DNA from: Lepus europaeus
Lineage: Eukaryota > Chordata > Mammalia > Lagomorpha > Leporidae
Direction of reading: 5' to 3'
DNA: 64,000 bases
Assembly (NCBI RefSeq): GCF_033115175.1
Contig: NC_084850.1
Span: 4,339,024-4,403,023 of the forward strand
Position 1 is the first letter of the stretch, and each line of letters begins with the position of its first letter. Below are positions 24,336 through 36,882 of this stretch, piece by piece. The position numbers and the translations under genes are program-made. Under the pieces are notes generated by a model. That model saw nothing but the letters and a program-made list of their open reading frames with translations, was not told where the DNA came from and made no database searches.

Positions 24336-25429
24336 AAAGGTACTTCAAACAATTAATGGGAAAATAGAAGTTAAAATGTTTATTTTGGTGCAAAAATTTT
24401 AATCCTTGCATTGTTACTTCATAATACATGTTCCCATGAACTTTTTGAAAATTCTTCCTACAACAATTTTTTTTAACTTCTTTGGTAGTGAATAAAATAT
24501 CAGGTCACCCAAAGGAGTCATCAGGATCATTCTGAAGTGCTTAAAATATCCATCCAGAAGACAACTGTCCTCAAATGTGCTATCACACATGACATCACCT
24601 TTGGAAATACAGAACCATGGAGGACAAGTCAAAATATTATACCTGTTGGCATCTGATCTTAGTGCTTCTCCTGGTACTGCTAAGCCAGCATTTCCCAAAT
24701 ATTTATGGAGTTTTGGCATTTTATCGGTTCTACTCAAAACATTTTTTGTGTTGTTTTGTAAAATTTGCTTAACCCTAGTTCCAAAATGTTGAAAATTTTC
24801 AAAATAATTAAAATTAAAATAAGGTTGGCTTTGAAAATTTTAGAGAAATAATAAGGCAATTTGAAATCTTTGAAATACCTTGGAATGTCCCAAAAATGAC
24901 ATTGAGAATCTTGTCTTGGCAAATGTGTTTTTTTCTGCATCAGGAACTAATGGTGCTCCTACTTTCTTTCAAGTCTCCCAGAATATTATGAGGCTATTAT
25001 AGGATATTATATACACAGTGTATATAAAGAACTTTGCTCTTCCCATAATAAAGGATTCATATATATCACAGATAAAGCAAAGCAACCATAACTCTAACAT
25101 CTTAAGCTAGTGAAAGTTCTAAATGTTATTGACAAAAATATGATATACTATCACATTACTTGATAAAACAGAGAAATAAAATTGTTTCAGGCTGAAAACC
25201 ATTTATGCTACTGAACTTACCTTTGGAGATCATAATGCTTGGGATAGTATAGATCCAACACCCAAACAGAATTGCTGCTGGGAAGGAATGGCTTTGAGGA
25301 CCAGCTTTAGCTTGTTGAAACTGAATGGTTCTTTCTGAGGTAGGGATGGGAGTTCAGGACTTTGAGAAGATAGTATATCATGATTTCTATTTGGTTCTCT
25401 GTTGAAATGTTTCTTTTTGCAGATAAATT
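24336..25429. other. Intergenic DNA, nothing recognised
   Basis: AT-rich, no gene. A 107-codon chance frame on the minus strand (24,414-24,737) has no recognisable domain. Confidence 0.4.
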
Positions 25430-25444
25430 AGAAATGAAGCATTG

Positions 25445-25805
25445 AGGGCCGGCGCCACGGCTCACTAGGCTAATCCTGCACCTTGCGGCGCCAGCACACC
25501 GGGTTCTTGTCCTGGTTGGGGCGCCGGATTCTGTCCCGGTTGCCCCTCTTCCAGGCCAGCTCTCTGCTGTCGCCAGGGAGGGCAGTGGAGGATGGCCCAA
25601 GTGCTTGGGCCCTGCACTCCATGGGAGACCAGGATAAGCACCTGGCTCCTTCCATCGGATCAGCGCGGTGCACCGGCTGCAGCGCGCCAGCCGCGGCAGC
25701 CATTGGAAGGTGAACCAATGGCAAAGGAAGACCTTTCTCTCTGTCTCTCTCTCTCTCATTATCCACTCTGCCTGTCAAAAAAAAAAGAAAAAAGAAAAAA
25801 AAAAA
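25445..25805 (+). mobile_element. CSINE, young subfamily
   Basis: Complete copy with head GGGCCGGCGCCACGGCTCAC and an A-tail broken by G residues. Perfect 15-bp duplication AGAAATGAAGCATTG at 25,430-25,444 and 25,806-25,820. Confidence 0.94.
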
Positions 25806-25820
25806 AGAAATGAAGCATTG

Positions 25821-26174
25821 GGAGGAGAGACTGGAAAACAAGCATAAGGCTCCCTTGTCAGAAGTACATTTTGTCCCGCAAGGCTATTTTGTTTGCAATC
25901 ACAATTCCGCAAATTCTTTTTGATAGAATTCCTTTATTGCAACTGTCTCTAAGATACAGAATTTCTTGGAGCAGGAGTCTGTGAAGAATCTTAACATTAA
26001 ACTATACCTGTATATAGGAATTCTACAAGTCACCAGAGATCCAGAGCAAAAGGAAGGTGACAGATGATGCAGGCTACCACTCTTCTCTAGACCGAACACA
26101 AAGCCCATCCCATGTGGACTGGGGAAGGGTCAAAGCCATTCTAAAAGCATCACATGGAGAAATCTATTGCGGAT
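25821..26174. other. Intergenic DNA, nothing recognised
   Basis: No gene or clear repeat. Confidence 0.4.
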
Positions 26175-26490
26175 TTGGTATCTGTGTTCTCCCCAAATTC
26201 ATATATTGAAATCCTGATTCCCAATGTGATAGCATTAGGAGGCAGGGAACATCGAGAAATAATTAGATGACAAAGGTAGAGCTTCTGGACTCATACCCTC
26301 CTAAGAGGTGGCCAGAGAGACTGCTTACTCTCTTTGTGCAATGTGAGGGCACAAAAAGAATACAGTAGTCTGTAAACCTCAAAAAACACCTCACCAGAAT
26401 CCAACCATTCTGGTACCTTGACCTTTTCGTCTCCAGAACTGTAAGGAATAAATTTTTGTTGATTTGTAAGTGCTGTTGTTTGCATGTGTT
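26175..26490 (+). mobile_element. MaLR-type LTR relic
   Basis: The order 'ccccaaattcatatattgaaatcctgattcccaatgtgatagcattaggagg' ... 'ctccagaactgtaaggaataaatttttgttg' is typical of old non-autonomous ERVL-MaLR LTRs. It is diverged, with no internal coding region. The subfamily is not assigned. Confidence 0.5.
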
Positions 26491-26585
26491 GGAAAAAGAT
26501 CATGTGCGCCAGAACTGTAAGGAATAAATTTTTGTTGATTTGTAAGTGCTGTTGTTTGCATGTGTTGGGAAAAAGATCATGTGCT
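26433..26585. repeat. Tandem duplication, unit of about 76 bp
   Basis: Copy 1 is 26,433-26,508 and copy 2 is 26,509-26,584. They differ only by one extra G in copy 2 and the last base before the junction, so the duplication is much younger than the LTR relic in which it starts. Confidence 0.95.
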
Positions 26586-26938
26586 CAAAACTCAATTTCC
26601 CAGTGTAAAGGTATTGAAAGCAGGGGCCCAGTGGGAAGTGTTTAGGTCATGAGAACTCCATCCATGTGAATATATCTATTACCATTCTCACAGGAATGGG
26701 TTCACTGTCACAAGAGTGGGTTGTTAGAAAAGTACATTAAGCTTACTTTGCTCTGTCTTGCTGACTTGCTCTTGCTTTTTCACCTTCCACCATGTTATGA
26801 CACAGCATACCAGATGCCAGTGCTATGCCCTTAAGATCTGTGTCTCCATAATTATGACCCAAATACATTTCATTTCTTTGTAATTACCCAGCATATCATA
26901 TTCTGTTACAGAAACAGACAGCGAACTAAGATAATAAG
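26548..26938 (+). mobile_element. Second MaLR-type LTR relic
   Basis: Contains the MaLR landmarks 'gggcccagtgggaagtgtttaggtcatgag', 'ttgctctgtcttgctgacttgctcttgc', 'caccttccaccatgttatgacacag' and 'tgtaattacccagcatatc...acagaaacagacagcgaactaag'. Its 5' part overlaps the tandem duplication. Confidence 0.6.
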
Positions 26939-28375
26939 CCACCCTATTTATGTTACTTTGTTAGTAGCAATCCCAACTGTCTGAGGCAGAGTCTATGAAT
27001 TAAAGATCTAAAAGTCAGAAAAGTCCTCTAGAGATCACTTGTTATAGCTGTTTGCAGAAAGCGAGGGTATTATGGTACTTTTCTGCAGATCTAATATTAA
27101 AAAAAAACATTACTTTGTAATCTAAGGTGAAAATAACTAGTTTGAAAAAATCTACATATATCATACAATCTCAAATAACATGACTAAATAACTTACTAAA
27201 ATCATATGACTATTTTTGCACTATAAAGGTCAATAGAGTCATTAGCCAGCGTGAAAAGTGCTAAACAGCCCTTCCTGCTTCTCATGTACTTCGTCTTCAT
27301 CCTGTTGAGCATCTGCATAGGTTACTAGGTGCTTCACCTATTACCCAGAATCATAAATGACTGACTTTTCAAGTGGACAAATCATCCTTTAAAAGACCCA
27401 AAGGGAACTCTGAGGGAATGGACTGTCACTCGGTGTCTTGTTGGAACTTCTCTGTGATTATATATGGAGGGCTCGATTAAATCAAGCCCATTCTCATAGC
27501 TAACTAGACATCTCAAAAGAAGGCTGCAAGTTTTCTAGATCAGAAGCTAGGCAAAGTGAAACCTCCAGCATAGCTACAGGCTTCTGAAGTCTTCATTATA
27601 CTTATTCCTTTGCCACAGGAACTCAGAACTTTGCCAGAGGAGCTCAGAAGTTTTAGATCTCTCAAAGCCTGGGGTATGGGGTTGGCAGACAAGGACAAGA
27701 GAAAGCTCTCTCATGAATGAAAGAGCTCTTCATTAAGAAGCTAACAAGTCACCTGTAAGAATACTGAAAAGAATATTAATGCATAATCGGATGAAATGTG
27801 GAATTAGACCCTGATATTCCTGGGAGCCCAGGAGCATTACGAAGATGAAATAATGAGTGCACCAATCCCTCACTGGTATGCTATACTATGAAATTTACCA
27901 GCTGATCTTCATAACTGCATTATGAAGTCAATGTTGTTAGGATGGTTTCAGCGATGAAGACATTAATGCACAAAGAATAGCCCAAGGTCATGCAGTAGGT
28001 GAGAAGTACAGCTAAGATGTAAGCAGTCCCTTTGATGGAAATACAAGGCTGACAATAGTTCTGTTATCCCATAGCATAATCCATTCTGAAAAAGCTCCAG
28101 GACACAGAACTTGAGGACACAATATAATCTTTCCTTGAAAACTTTCTGTACAGCTTCTGGAATATACAGTCCAGGGTATCCTTGGCTCTGTGGTAGAAAG
28201 CATGAGAATTAGTAAAGTCAATTTTACTCAAGGGACTTCTAGCCTGGTAGATTCCTCAGCATGGAGCTCTCTACTTCCAAAAAGGGACATTGCTCCTATG
28301 ATTTATGGCCAGTGTCTGTGCCTCAGTCTTTGAAAAAATGACAATTATTTGTGTTTTACTAGAACAATTAAATTG
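26939..28375. other. Intergenic DNA with a probable MIR
   Basis: No gene. About 27,885-28,035 reads like a MIR ('cttcataactgcattatgaagtcaatg', 'agcccaaggtcatgcagtagg'). Confidence 0.45.
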
Positions 28376-28384
28376 CATAACTTT

Positions 28385-28682
28385 TATAATTTTTTCAAGA
28401 TTTTATTTATTTGAGAAAGAGTTACAGACAGAGGGGCAGACAGAAAGGCCTTCCATCTACTGGTTCATTCCCTAAATGACTGCAACAGTGCTGATCAAAT
28501 GCCAGGAGCCAGGAGCTTCCTCTGGATCTCCATGCTAGTGCAGGGGCCCAAGGACTTGGGCCATCCTCTACTGCTTTCCCAGGCTATAGCAGAGAGCTGG
28601 ATCAGAAGAGGAGCAGTGCTCATATGGGATGCTGGCACCACAGGCAGATACTTAGCCTATTACACCATAATGCTGGACCCCC
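28385..28682 (-). mobile_element. CSINE, older type
   Basis: Minus strand, with A-tail (AAGATTTTATTTATTTG) to a decayed head. Flanked by CATAACTTT at 28,376-28,384 and 28,683-28,691. Confidence 0.87.
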
Positions 28683-28691
28683 ATAACTTTG

Positions 28692-29484
28692 AATGGCAAC
28701 ACTACTGTGGGCTTTATAACAGCCAGTGGGTAGTAATGCATTTACTCAGTTCTGAAAGTACACAGGTTATGACTAATGTCTATCTTTGTTGTGTCTATGA
28801 GAAACTAATACCAATCCTAATCAATCTAGCACTAATTTATATAATTCCTTACCTTTTTTCACCCAAAAGCAGAAGTCAGAGAAATGATCCAATAATGTAA
28901 TGGTTTTCCTCAGTCATGAGCATATTTTTTCATCTTTGAGAGTTTTCTTGAACAGCAGTGGTTAAGTTGATCTGAAAAGGAATTCCCATAAAATATCTTT
29001 TTCCAGCAATTTTCAAAGTTCATGAAAAAGATACTGAATTTGTAAACAATGAGTGTACAGTGTTTATAAGCATGGTGGAGAAGCAGGTAGCAAACTAATA
29101 TTCCCACTGAGAATAACAAGAAAACCCAGGGGAAATTTAAAACACCCATTTGACAGCACTAGAGCAATAGTGAAGCAGCCACACTTTAGGAGAGAGCAAT
29201 GATGACACTTTACATTGGTTGATTCTGGCCATCTGGTGGGATGTGACTAAGGGATTTTACTTAGACAAGAGAAGCCAGCAGAACTTTGGGTAGTCCCTTG
29301 GGGATATTAGAGACCTGAGCAGCCAGAATCCCAATGAGAAGTGAGGGAGGAAAGAACTGAGTCTGATATTCTGCCAGTTTCTTCTTCAAAATAATTACTG
29401 AGTTCTGAAATTACATTAATCAGAAAACTAAGAATAACTCTCAAACTAGAATTTTATACTTAATAAAAAAAAAAAAACTTTTGG
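28692..29484. other. Intergenic DNA, nothing recognised
   Basis: No gene or clear repeat in this AT-rich stretch. Confidence 0.4.
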
Positions 29485-29638
29485 GGGCTGGAGTTGTAGT
29501 GTTAAGCTGCAGCTTGCAATGCCAGCATCCCATTGAGTGCCAGTTCAAGTTCTGGCTGCTTCACTTTGGATCCAGTTCCACTTTTAATGTGCCTGGGAAG
29601 ACAGAGGAAGATGGCTCATGTCCTTGGACTAATGTACC
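29485..29638 (+). mobile_element. CSINE 5' half, split by an LTR element
   Basis: The head GGGGGCTGGAGTTGTAGTG and first half run up to 'gatggctcatgtccttgg'. The second half resumes at about 30,158 with 'cctctaccacatacccatgtgtgagacctgg'. Confidence 0.82.
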
Positions 29639-30157
29639 TGTAGCAGGATTCGTGTGCAGAGACAAGACACCAAGGCCTTTAAACAGGAAGTAGTCTTTCA
29701 TTATTTATGGAAACATAAGACCCAGGTAGAATTTTTTTATCCAAAAGCCTGATCCCAGAACAAAGAGGTGCATTTTCTTATATATGGCTTTAGCCTCTTT
29801 GTCTCCTTTATATGGCTACACACATACATTTGATTGGATATTCTAATGTTACTTGGTAGCCGCGGGAATTGATACAATACTGTGCATGCATACATAGATA
29901 CTAATGATTTTTTTCACACACATACTAAGCCCAAGGTTCTCTGGCAAGGGTTAACACCATTTCTCTGTACTAGCAAGCAGAATCTGAAATAGTTACATAA
30001 AAGCAGATAGTAATAACAACTGAAGCATTCATAGGCAAGCAGACAACCATATTTCATTCCCAGGACAGATTCCTCCCTTTTTCTTCTTCTGACCTTGGGA
30101 ATGCTTCTACTATAACTTTAATCATGTCAGTTATAAACAAGCTTAATTAAAAGACAA
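29639..30157 (-). mobile_element. Solo-LTR-like endogenous retroviral element
   Basis: About 520 bp of non-SINE sequence interrupts a CSINE. It begins TG (TGTAGCAGG) and ends near CA, as LTRs do, and has no coding content. Its 'gagacaagacaccaaggcc' segment looks like the R/U5 end of a class II-like LTR read in reverse. Orientation and class are inferred, and no clean target-site duplication was found. Confidence 0.5.
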
Positions 30158-30302
30158 AGGCCTCTACCACATACCCATGTGTGAGACCTGGATGAAACTC
30201 CTGGCTCCTGTCTTTGGCCTGGCCCAGCCCTGGCCATCGCAGCCCTTTCGGGGAGTGAACCAACATACAGAAGATCCCTCTCTCTGTAACTCTTTCAAAT
30301 AA
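30158..30302 (+). mobile_element. CSINE 3' half
   Basis: Continues the CSINE begun at 29,485 through 'ggggagtgaaccaacatacagaagatccctctctctgtaactctttcaaat'. Confidence 0.82.
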
Positions 30303-30380
30303 TAACTAGAACCAGTGCCCATATAGGATGCCGGCACTTCAGGCCAGGGTGTTAACCCGCTGCGCCACAGCGCTGGCTCC
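30303..30380 (-). mobile_element. Isolated CSINE head, minus strand
   Basis: Only the tRNA-like head is present, in reverse: from GGAGCCAGCGCTGTGGCGCA at 30,380 to ACTGGTTCTAG. It interrupts the tail of the split CSINE, since CTTTCAAAT appears on both sides. Confidence 0.75.
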
Positions 30381-30419
30381 AAATTCTTTCAAATAAATAA
30401 AATAAAACTTTTTAAAAAA

Positions 30420-31090
30420 GAATGTGGACCAACTGGAACTGTCACATCCTAGTAGTGGGAATGCAAAATGGTATAGTCACCCTTCAAATGTTCATCAAGT
30501 TTTTTTAAAGAACCTATAATCTACCAATTTGGCATGCAACACAGCAATCCCACACCTGCATATTTACTTAAGAGAAATAAAAACCTATATTCCCACAAAA
30601 TCCTGTAAATAATTATTTATAATAATTATTATTTAAAACAGAAAATAGTGGAAACAAATCAAACACATCTCAACTGAGGAATTGATAAACAAAATATTAT
30701 GCATCAGACAATGGAATACTACACAGCAACAAAAAGGAATGGACTACTGATATACACAACATGGATGATTCTCAAAGGCCTTTTGCCAAGAAAAAATGCT
30801 AGATCCAAATGACTATAAATCATATGATTCTGTTTATTTGACAATCTAGAAAGAGCAAAACTATGGGATGGAAATCAAATCACAGCCTTCCAGGATTTGG
30901 GAATGAGGGTGGAACTAAATATAAACAGGTGGCAATGGGAATTTGGGGTGGTGATGAAACTATTTGTAATTTGACTGTGCTGATGCATACATGGCTCTAT
31001 ACACCAGTCTAAAGTCATAAAATTGCATACCACAAAAGTTTGATCTATGAAATAAATAACCAAAATCAGATTATTTTGCCCACTCACGTA
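30420..31090 (+). mobile_element. Old L1M ORF2 3' fragment
   Basis: Diverged L1 motifs: 'tagtgggaatgcaaaatggtatagtc', 'agcaatcccacacctgcatattta', 'caatggaatactacacagcaac'. No intact frame. Confidence 0.6.
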
Positions 31091-31104
31091 AATGGCATAT
31101 CTGA

Positions 31105-31191
31105 ATCACAGAAAGCAAATGGAAGTCATACACTGCTAGTGGTAGTGTAAATTGATACAATCCCTTTTGAAAACAATTTGGCAATTATCCT
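31105..31191 (+). mobile_element. Old L1M fragment, left part
   Basis: L1-like 'tacactgctagtggtagtgtaaattgatacaatcccttttgaaaacaatttggcaatta'. It is cut by the LTR that follows and resumes at about 31,625. Confidence 0.55.
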
Positions 31192-31624
31192 AATCAGCTT
31201 TTTATTACCTCAACAAAATACCTGAGACAAACTACTTATGAAAGATTTATTTCAGCTCACAGTTTTGGAGGTTCACAGTCTAAGATCAATCAGCCCCACT
31301 GATATACATCTGTTGATAGTGTTCTTGTTTGAAGAATCCTGAGGTGGCACAGAACATTATAGGACAAGAGAGAGTATGTGCAGATGAAGTATCACCTGGT
31401 GAATCAGGAGGCAGAGAGAGTAGCTAGGTCCAAGTAGGTTTTTAGAACCAATACTTTCAAGAACTACCATATGAGGGCTTGCCTCCAATGGCCTAATAAC
31501 CTCCCAACTGCTAAATAACATAATTGGATTAAGTTTCTATCCTCCTAGTAACATTAACATATGATTTGGGGGTTTAAATATCTGCATGACTCTAGAGGCC
31601 AAGTCTTGTTCAAATCATAGCAGG
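31192..31624 (-). mobile_element. MaLR-type LTR inserted in L1M
   Basis: On the minus strand it reads 'gctatgatttgaacaagacttgg' ... 'ccaaaactgtgagctgaaataaatc' ... 'ggtattttgttgaggtaata', a typical MaLR LTR layout. L1M sequence is present on both sides. Confidence 0.55.
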
Positions 31625-32160
31625 TATATCTACTAAACTTAAACATATGTGTATCTTATAAGTTATCAATTATACCTCTAGACATAAAAACACATACACA
31701 ATAAAAATACATGATATTCACCAAAGAAAACAAATACAAGAATGTTCATAACAGCTTTATCATAGCAAAAACCTGGAGATGTTCATGAATAGTAAAATGG
31801 ATAAATCATGGTATTTAAATAAAATGCAATATTTTATGCAAATGAGGAAAAAAGAAGTACTTCTCACACAACAATTCAGATTAATCTCAGAAACAACATT
31901 AACTATAAAACTTTAGACAATAACAAAAGTGCATAAAATAGGATTCCATGCAATCATAGATATTGCATCAAGATAGAGGTTATATTTGGAAGTAATGACT
32001 TGGAGAAGATCATAAGGGGTTCCTAGCAGTATTCTACTTCTTAATTTAAGTGCTGGTTACATTGCAGTGTCAACTTTGAAAATATTCATTAACCAGTTCA
32101 CTTAGCATTTGTGTAATTTTTTTCTCTGTCTGAAAATTATACTTCCATTAAAAATGTTTG
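31625..32160 (+). mobile_element. Old L1M fragment, right part
   Basis: Resumes with 'aagaatgttcataacagctttatcatagc' and runs into an L1 3' end. Many stops. Confidence 0.5.
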
Positions 32161-32396
32161 AAAACTAGTATATGTATAACTCATTTTCTTTTCATTTTAA
32201 AATTTATATTTGACGTTCAGGTTCTCATTTTAGTACAGTTGTGAGAACTATACACAGAAATGTTCCTGATTAGACAGAATGCAGCCAGGGGCTTCACAAT
32301 GCCCATAAGATATTTGTATTTTACTTCCATTTTAGAGATAAGGTAAATCCAAGACAAAGATGATGATTGAATTCAACTATGATAGTGTAATTCTAG
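32161..32396. other. Intergenic DNA, nothing recognised
   Basis: Short AT-rich spacer. Confidence 0.4.
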
Positions 32397-32706
32397 GGGG
32401 CCAGCGCTGTGGCACAGCAGGTTAAAACCCTGGCCTGAAGCGCCAGAATCCCATATGGGCACCGGTTCTAGTCACGGCTACTCTTCTTCCAATCCAGCTC
32501 TCTGCATGGCCTGGGAAAGCAGTAGAAGATGGACCAAGTCCTTGGACCCCCACACCCGTGTGGGGACCCAGAGGAAGCTCCTGTCTCCTGGTTTCAGATC
32601 AGTGCAGCTCTGTCCATTGCGGCCAATTGGAGAGTGGATGGAAGACCTCTCTCTCTCTCTCTGTCTCTCCTTCTCTCTAACTCTGACTTTCAAATAAATA
32701 AAATAA
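32397..32706 (+). mobile_element. CSINE, older type
   Basis: Complete: head GGGGGCCAGCGCTGTGGCAC, body, (CT)n, and CAAATAAATAAAATAAATT tail. Moderately diverged. Confidence 0.9.
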
Positions 32707-33281
32707 ATTTTAGTACCTCTGGAATGAAAATCTCAGAGAACATCAAAGACAGAAAGGTCTCTAAAGAGCATCTAGTCTAACCTCTTTGTTTTAGAAAAAG
32801 TATAACCCATCCCAGAAGGGTAAAGAACGAGTTTAAGATTACTCATCTGCTGAAAGGGACGGTACTAGAACTCCAATCTCCTGAATGTCATCCAGTGGAC
32901 AATACCTCATGACTAACATTTACAGAAAAATCACCAGAACATTTTATGAAATGCAGGGGAAAGAGCATTCAATGGGTGTTGGGAGAACTAGTTCCTGTCC
33001 TGTTTCTTTCCAAGTAAGCTTGATTTCCTCTAAGTTTTAGTTTCCATACCTGTGAAACATGAAGAGATAATAATAAAACCAGTAAGAACTAGCAAGTCTT
33101 GGACCCAAGGCAGAGAGGTTGTGTAGGCCCGAAGTCTGTAACATTTGGGGCCCTTTTCAAATATAAGAATACAAAATTACCAATATAAAATTGAGAACAA
33201 AGGTAAATATTTATTTAAAATGAGAAAATAAATACAAAAGAATACACACTTGGCAAATGTTACAAACATCTCAAACTTAAT
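32707..33281. other. Intergenic DNA with a MIR-like patch
   Basis: No gene. About 32,745-32,905 carries the MIR-type phrase 'agcatctagtctaacctctttgttttag' and 'ggtactagaactccaatctcctg'. Confidence 0.4.
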
Positions 33282-33297
33282 AAAAAGTAACACTGAT

Positions 33298-33664
33298 TGG
33301 CAGGTGCCGCAGCTCACTAGGCTAATCCTCCACCTTGCGGCGCTGGCACACCGGGTTCTAGTCCCGGTTGGGGCGCCGGATTCTGTCCCGGTTGCCCCTC
33401 TTCCAGGCCAGCTCTCTGCTGTGGCCAGGGAGGGCAGTGGAGGATGGCCCAAGTGCTTGGGCCCTGCACTCCATGGGAGACCAGGATAAACACCTGGCTC
33501 CTGCCATCGGATCAGCACGGTGTGCCGGCCGCAGCGCAGCAGCCGCGGCGGCCATTGGAGGGTGAACCAACGGCAAAAGGAAGACCTTTCTCTCTGTCTC
33601 TCTCTCTCTCTCTCACTGTCCACTCTGCCTGTCAAAAAAAATAAAAATAAAATAAAATAATAAA
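33298..33664 (+). mobile_element. CSINE, young subfamily
   Basis: Full copy with a mixed A/AAAT tail. Perfect 16-bp duplication AAAAAGTAACACTGAT at 33,282-33,297 and 33,665-33,680. Confidence 0.94.
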
Positions 33665-33680
33665 AAAAAGTAACACTGAT

Positions 33681-36327
33681 AGCAGTACATCTTTGCTAAG
33701 GTCCTGATATACCCCTGTAATACGTTACTTCATTTTTTTTGTTGTTCATTATAGTTATAAACTTGCAGGACTCAGCATATAGCTTGACTCACAGCTAAGA
33801 ATTATCACAACAACATATCCTGATCACAAGAGAAAAGCAGAATCTGGAGAAATTTATGTGCAGGCTTCCCTAATGTGCTCTCCCTCCCATGAGGGTCCAC
33901 ACAAAGCACAATTTTACCTCAGCAATGAAAATGTACTGACATTTGTGGGATGGTTCTGCCCACGGGAGCCCAGACTTATTGCCCACAGTTTATAGTAGGG
34001 GTCAGTCACATAGGCATCATGTGCCTAGCATGTGTCAATTTCAGACTCTCAGAAGGAAAACAGGGTGTTCAGTATAAACCTTATCATTTGTACAATCTGG
34101 GCGTACTGTTGACTAGAGACATACAGTTCCCAGATGTCAGCAGAGGGCCAAGCTCTTAAGCATGTTTTTCTAAGGACAGCACTCTCAAGCATATTCCATT
34201 AACTCCTTTCTGCACACTGTTTCTAGACCTACTCCAGGTATATATTCCACAACCTCAGAACTCTGAAAAATGCCATTTCACACAACCTGCAACCAAAAGT
34301 GCAAAAAATGCATGTTGTGTTTACAGAGGCATACACTGTGCACTAAGTGAATTCCTAACAGGAGAGAACTTTTACTGTTCAATGAAGAGACTTTTCTACT
34401 TACAATATTACACGTCTGATTGCCATCAGAAGATTTTTCCACAAACTAGCTTCCAGCTCCATACATTATGAACCTTGACTGTCTTCCACTGCCAACATAA
34501 CTGGCACCAACCTCTATAAGCCACAGTGACAACACAATGTACCTAGTCCCACACTTCTTGTCCTGTCACTAGATAAACTGGCATATAGGCAGAAGCTATT
34601 CTCACACAAGATAGCAACAACTTGAAAACATGAAATTGGTTTTGAACCCCTGAGATGTAACTCTCTTAACCAAACTAAACATATCCCAACTTAGTTCTCT
34701 TAGTTGAATTCTCAATATGCCTATGGCCATTGTACTGTTACACAACACAAGGGGAAGAGTGGAGAAAGCAGAGTAGAAAGAGAGGTGTCCTGAACCAAAT
34801 GAATTTAAAATATCTTCTGCAGATATCATAAACCATACATCTGTAGGACCATAATGCTAGGCCTCCTTCCAGGCCTGTGCAAGTTAGAGAAATCTGTAGC
34901 TTAGTCTTGAACTTCATTTGCCTCCCTGTACATCTATATCTAGTCCAGAAACTTATAGAAACTAAACTCGAGAAAAGGCTATGTATACAGATAATGAGGC
35001 AGAATGGAGTAGAGTACATAACCATAAGCAATGAGAAAGGAATCAGGATAAATTCCAGATAACGACAATACAAAATTCCTTTGAGTGAGCAGTAAGTGAC
35101 CCTGAGTAAGAAAGACAGCCTAAATGGTCATTCTTAATAAGCTGGAATAGAATATAAGGACACAAACTACAGTAGAGCTGTCTTCATTCTTTCCATAGCC
35201 ACAGTGGGAGTTACAGCATGATGTTCCATGGACATTTGGTGCACAGGAGGAACTAGTTTTAAAGTTGGGCTCCTCAGACCACCCACAAAGAGAAGCTTTG
35301 CTTGATGGTAATGTTAGCTTTGCTTTCTCTCCGAAGAGACAACACAGCAGCCAGGTCCAACTATGTCTCTGCACACAGCTGGAGTGCTCAGAAACATCTG
35401 CTCTCATTGATTCTTTCCTCATCATATAATCAGTAAAAAGTAGTGGTCTTAACAGTCATCTTATAAACAGGAAATACTCTGATAGTTTTGCTCTGAAGGG
35501 GGAAAAAAGTAGACATGAGCAAACATCAAAATATCTAAATCAGAGGAAAAGAGTATTTGCTATGTTTGCAGATGATACTTGTATCCCAATCACCTCACCA
35601 CCAACCCCTGTTGCAACCCTTGTAGGAAGATGAATATGGAAGGAATTGGCAGCAAACTACAATTATCAGGGATGAGTAGTTAAGGATGGTGCCTTTGAGC
35701 AGTTTTTCAGCACAGGAGGCCTGCAATATCCTGGCCAATTTGGCTTCTACTCTCACAATTGAATAAATTGAGTTGACCATTTCAGGTGTCATCATAGAAT
35801 CTATTTTGTGAAATGTGCACTCTTTTGATTAAAGTGCACCAGTCCTTCCTACAATCTGAAGGGCGATGTTGACTTGCTCACGGGCAAGCAACAATTCAAA
35901 GGTCTCTGGATCACATTGTACTGGAGCTGGAAGATGCTGAAGCGGTCACTGTGGTGGAGTTCTTCGCTTAACAGATGGGAAACAAGATATATAGCAAAGT
36001 GAATTGACCAAGAATATACCCAGGGCCCAGGACCAGTCCATATTTCATGAGCATTAACTCAAAGCAACAGGTTGAGATTCTTTACATGAGGCTCCGAATG
36101 CACATGCTTGTCCTCAACATGCTTGGTGGACACACAGACTCTGGGTGGGCCAATCCTTAGTTTAAATTATAATTCACTCTCCAGAGCTTAGCTAAACCCC
36201 TGGACCTCTGTGCTCTCAGTTTCTTCATTGGTCAAGTGGACATAACAGCACCTATCTCACTGAGTCAGAGGCCACAAGATGAGATTTGGAAAGCATTACC
36301 CACTCCCCCTTCCTTTGCTTGAGCTAT
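33681..36327. other. Intergenic DNA, probably with old LTR sequence
   Basis: No gene. About 33,740-34,260 has the feel of an ancient LTR (ordered phrases such as 'gggagcccagacttattgcccac' and 'gccaagctcttaagcatg'), but I cannot assign a family. A weak MIR-like patch lies near 35,960-36,030. The rest is unassigned. Confidence 0.3.
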
Positions 36328-36548
36328 ATCTTAAAGATTTATTTATTTATTTGTAAGTCAGAGTTAGAGAGAGGAAGAGACAGATCTTCCATCTGCTGGT
36401 CCATTCCCAAAATGGCTGGAGCTGGGCTAATCTGAAGCCAAGAGCCACTTCTGGGTCTCCTGCATGTGTGTAGGAGCCCAAGTACTTCAGCCATCTTCCA
36501 CTCTTTCCCAGGAGCATTAGCAGGGAGCTGAATCAGAACTGGAGCAGT
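36328..36548 (-). mobile_element. CSINE (minus), tail-side half, split
   Basis: Runs from its A-tail (AAAGATTTATTTATTTATTTG) to 'gaactggagcagta'. The head side resumes at about 36,953 with 'tggagcagccaggagttgaacc'. Confidence 0.88.
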
Positions 36549-36816
36549 AGGGCTGGTGCCGTGGTGTAGCAGGTAAAAGCCACAGCCTGCAGTGCCAGCA
36601 TCCCATATGGGCACTGGTTTGAGTCCTGCCTGGCTGCTGCTCTTCCTATCCAGCTCTCTGGTATGGCCTGGGAAAGTAGTAGAAGATGGCCCAAGTGCTT
36701 GGGCCTCTGCATCCGTGTGCAAGACCTGAAAGAAGCTCCTGGCTTTGGATCAGTCCAGCTCTGGCTGCTGCCACCATTTGGAGAGTGAACCTGTGGATGG
36801 AAGACTTTTCTTTCTT

Positions 36817-36882
<66 letters not shown>

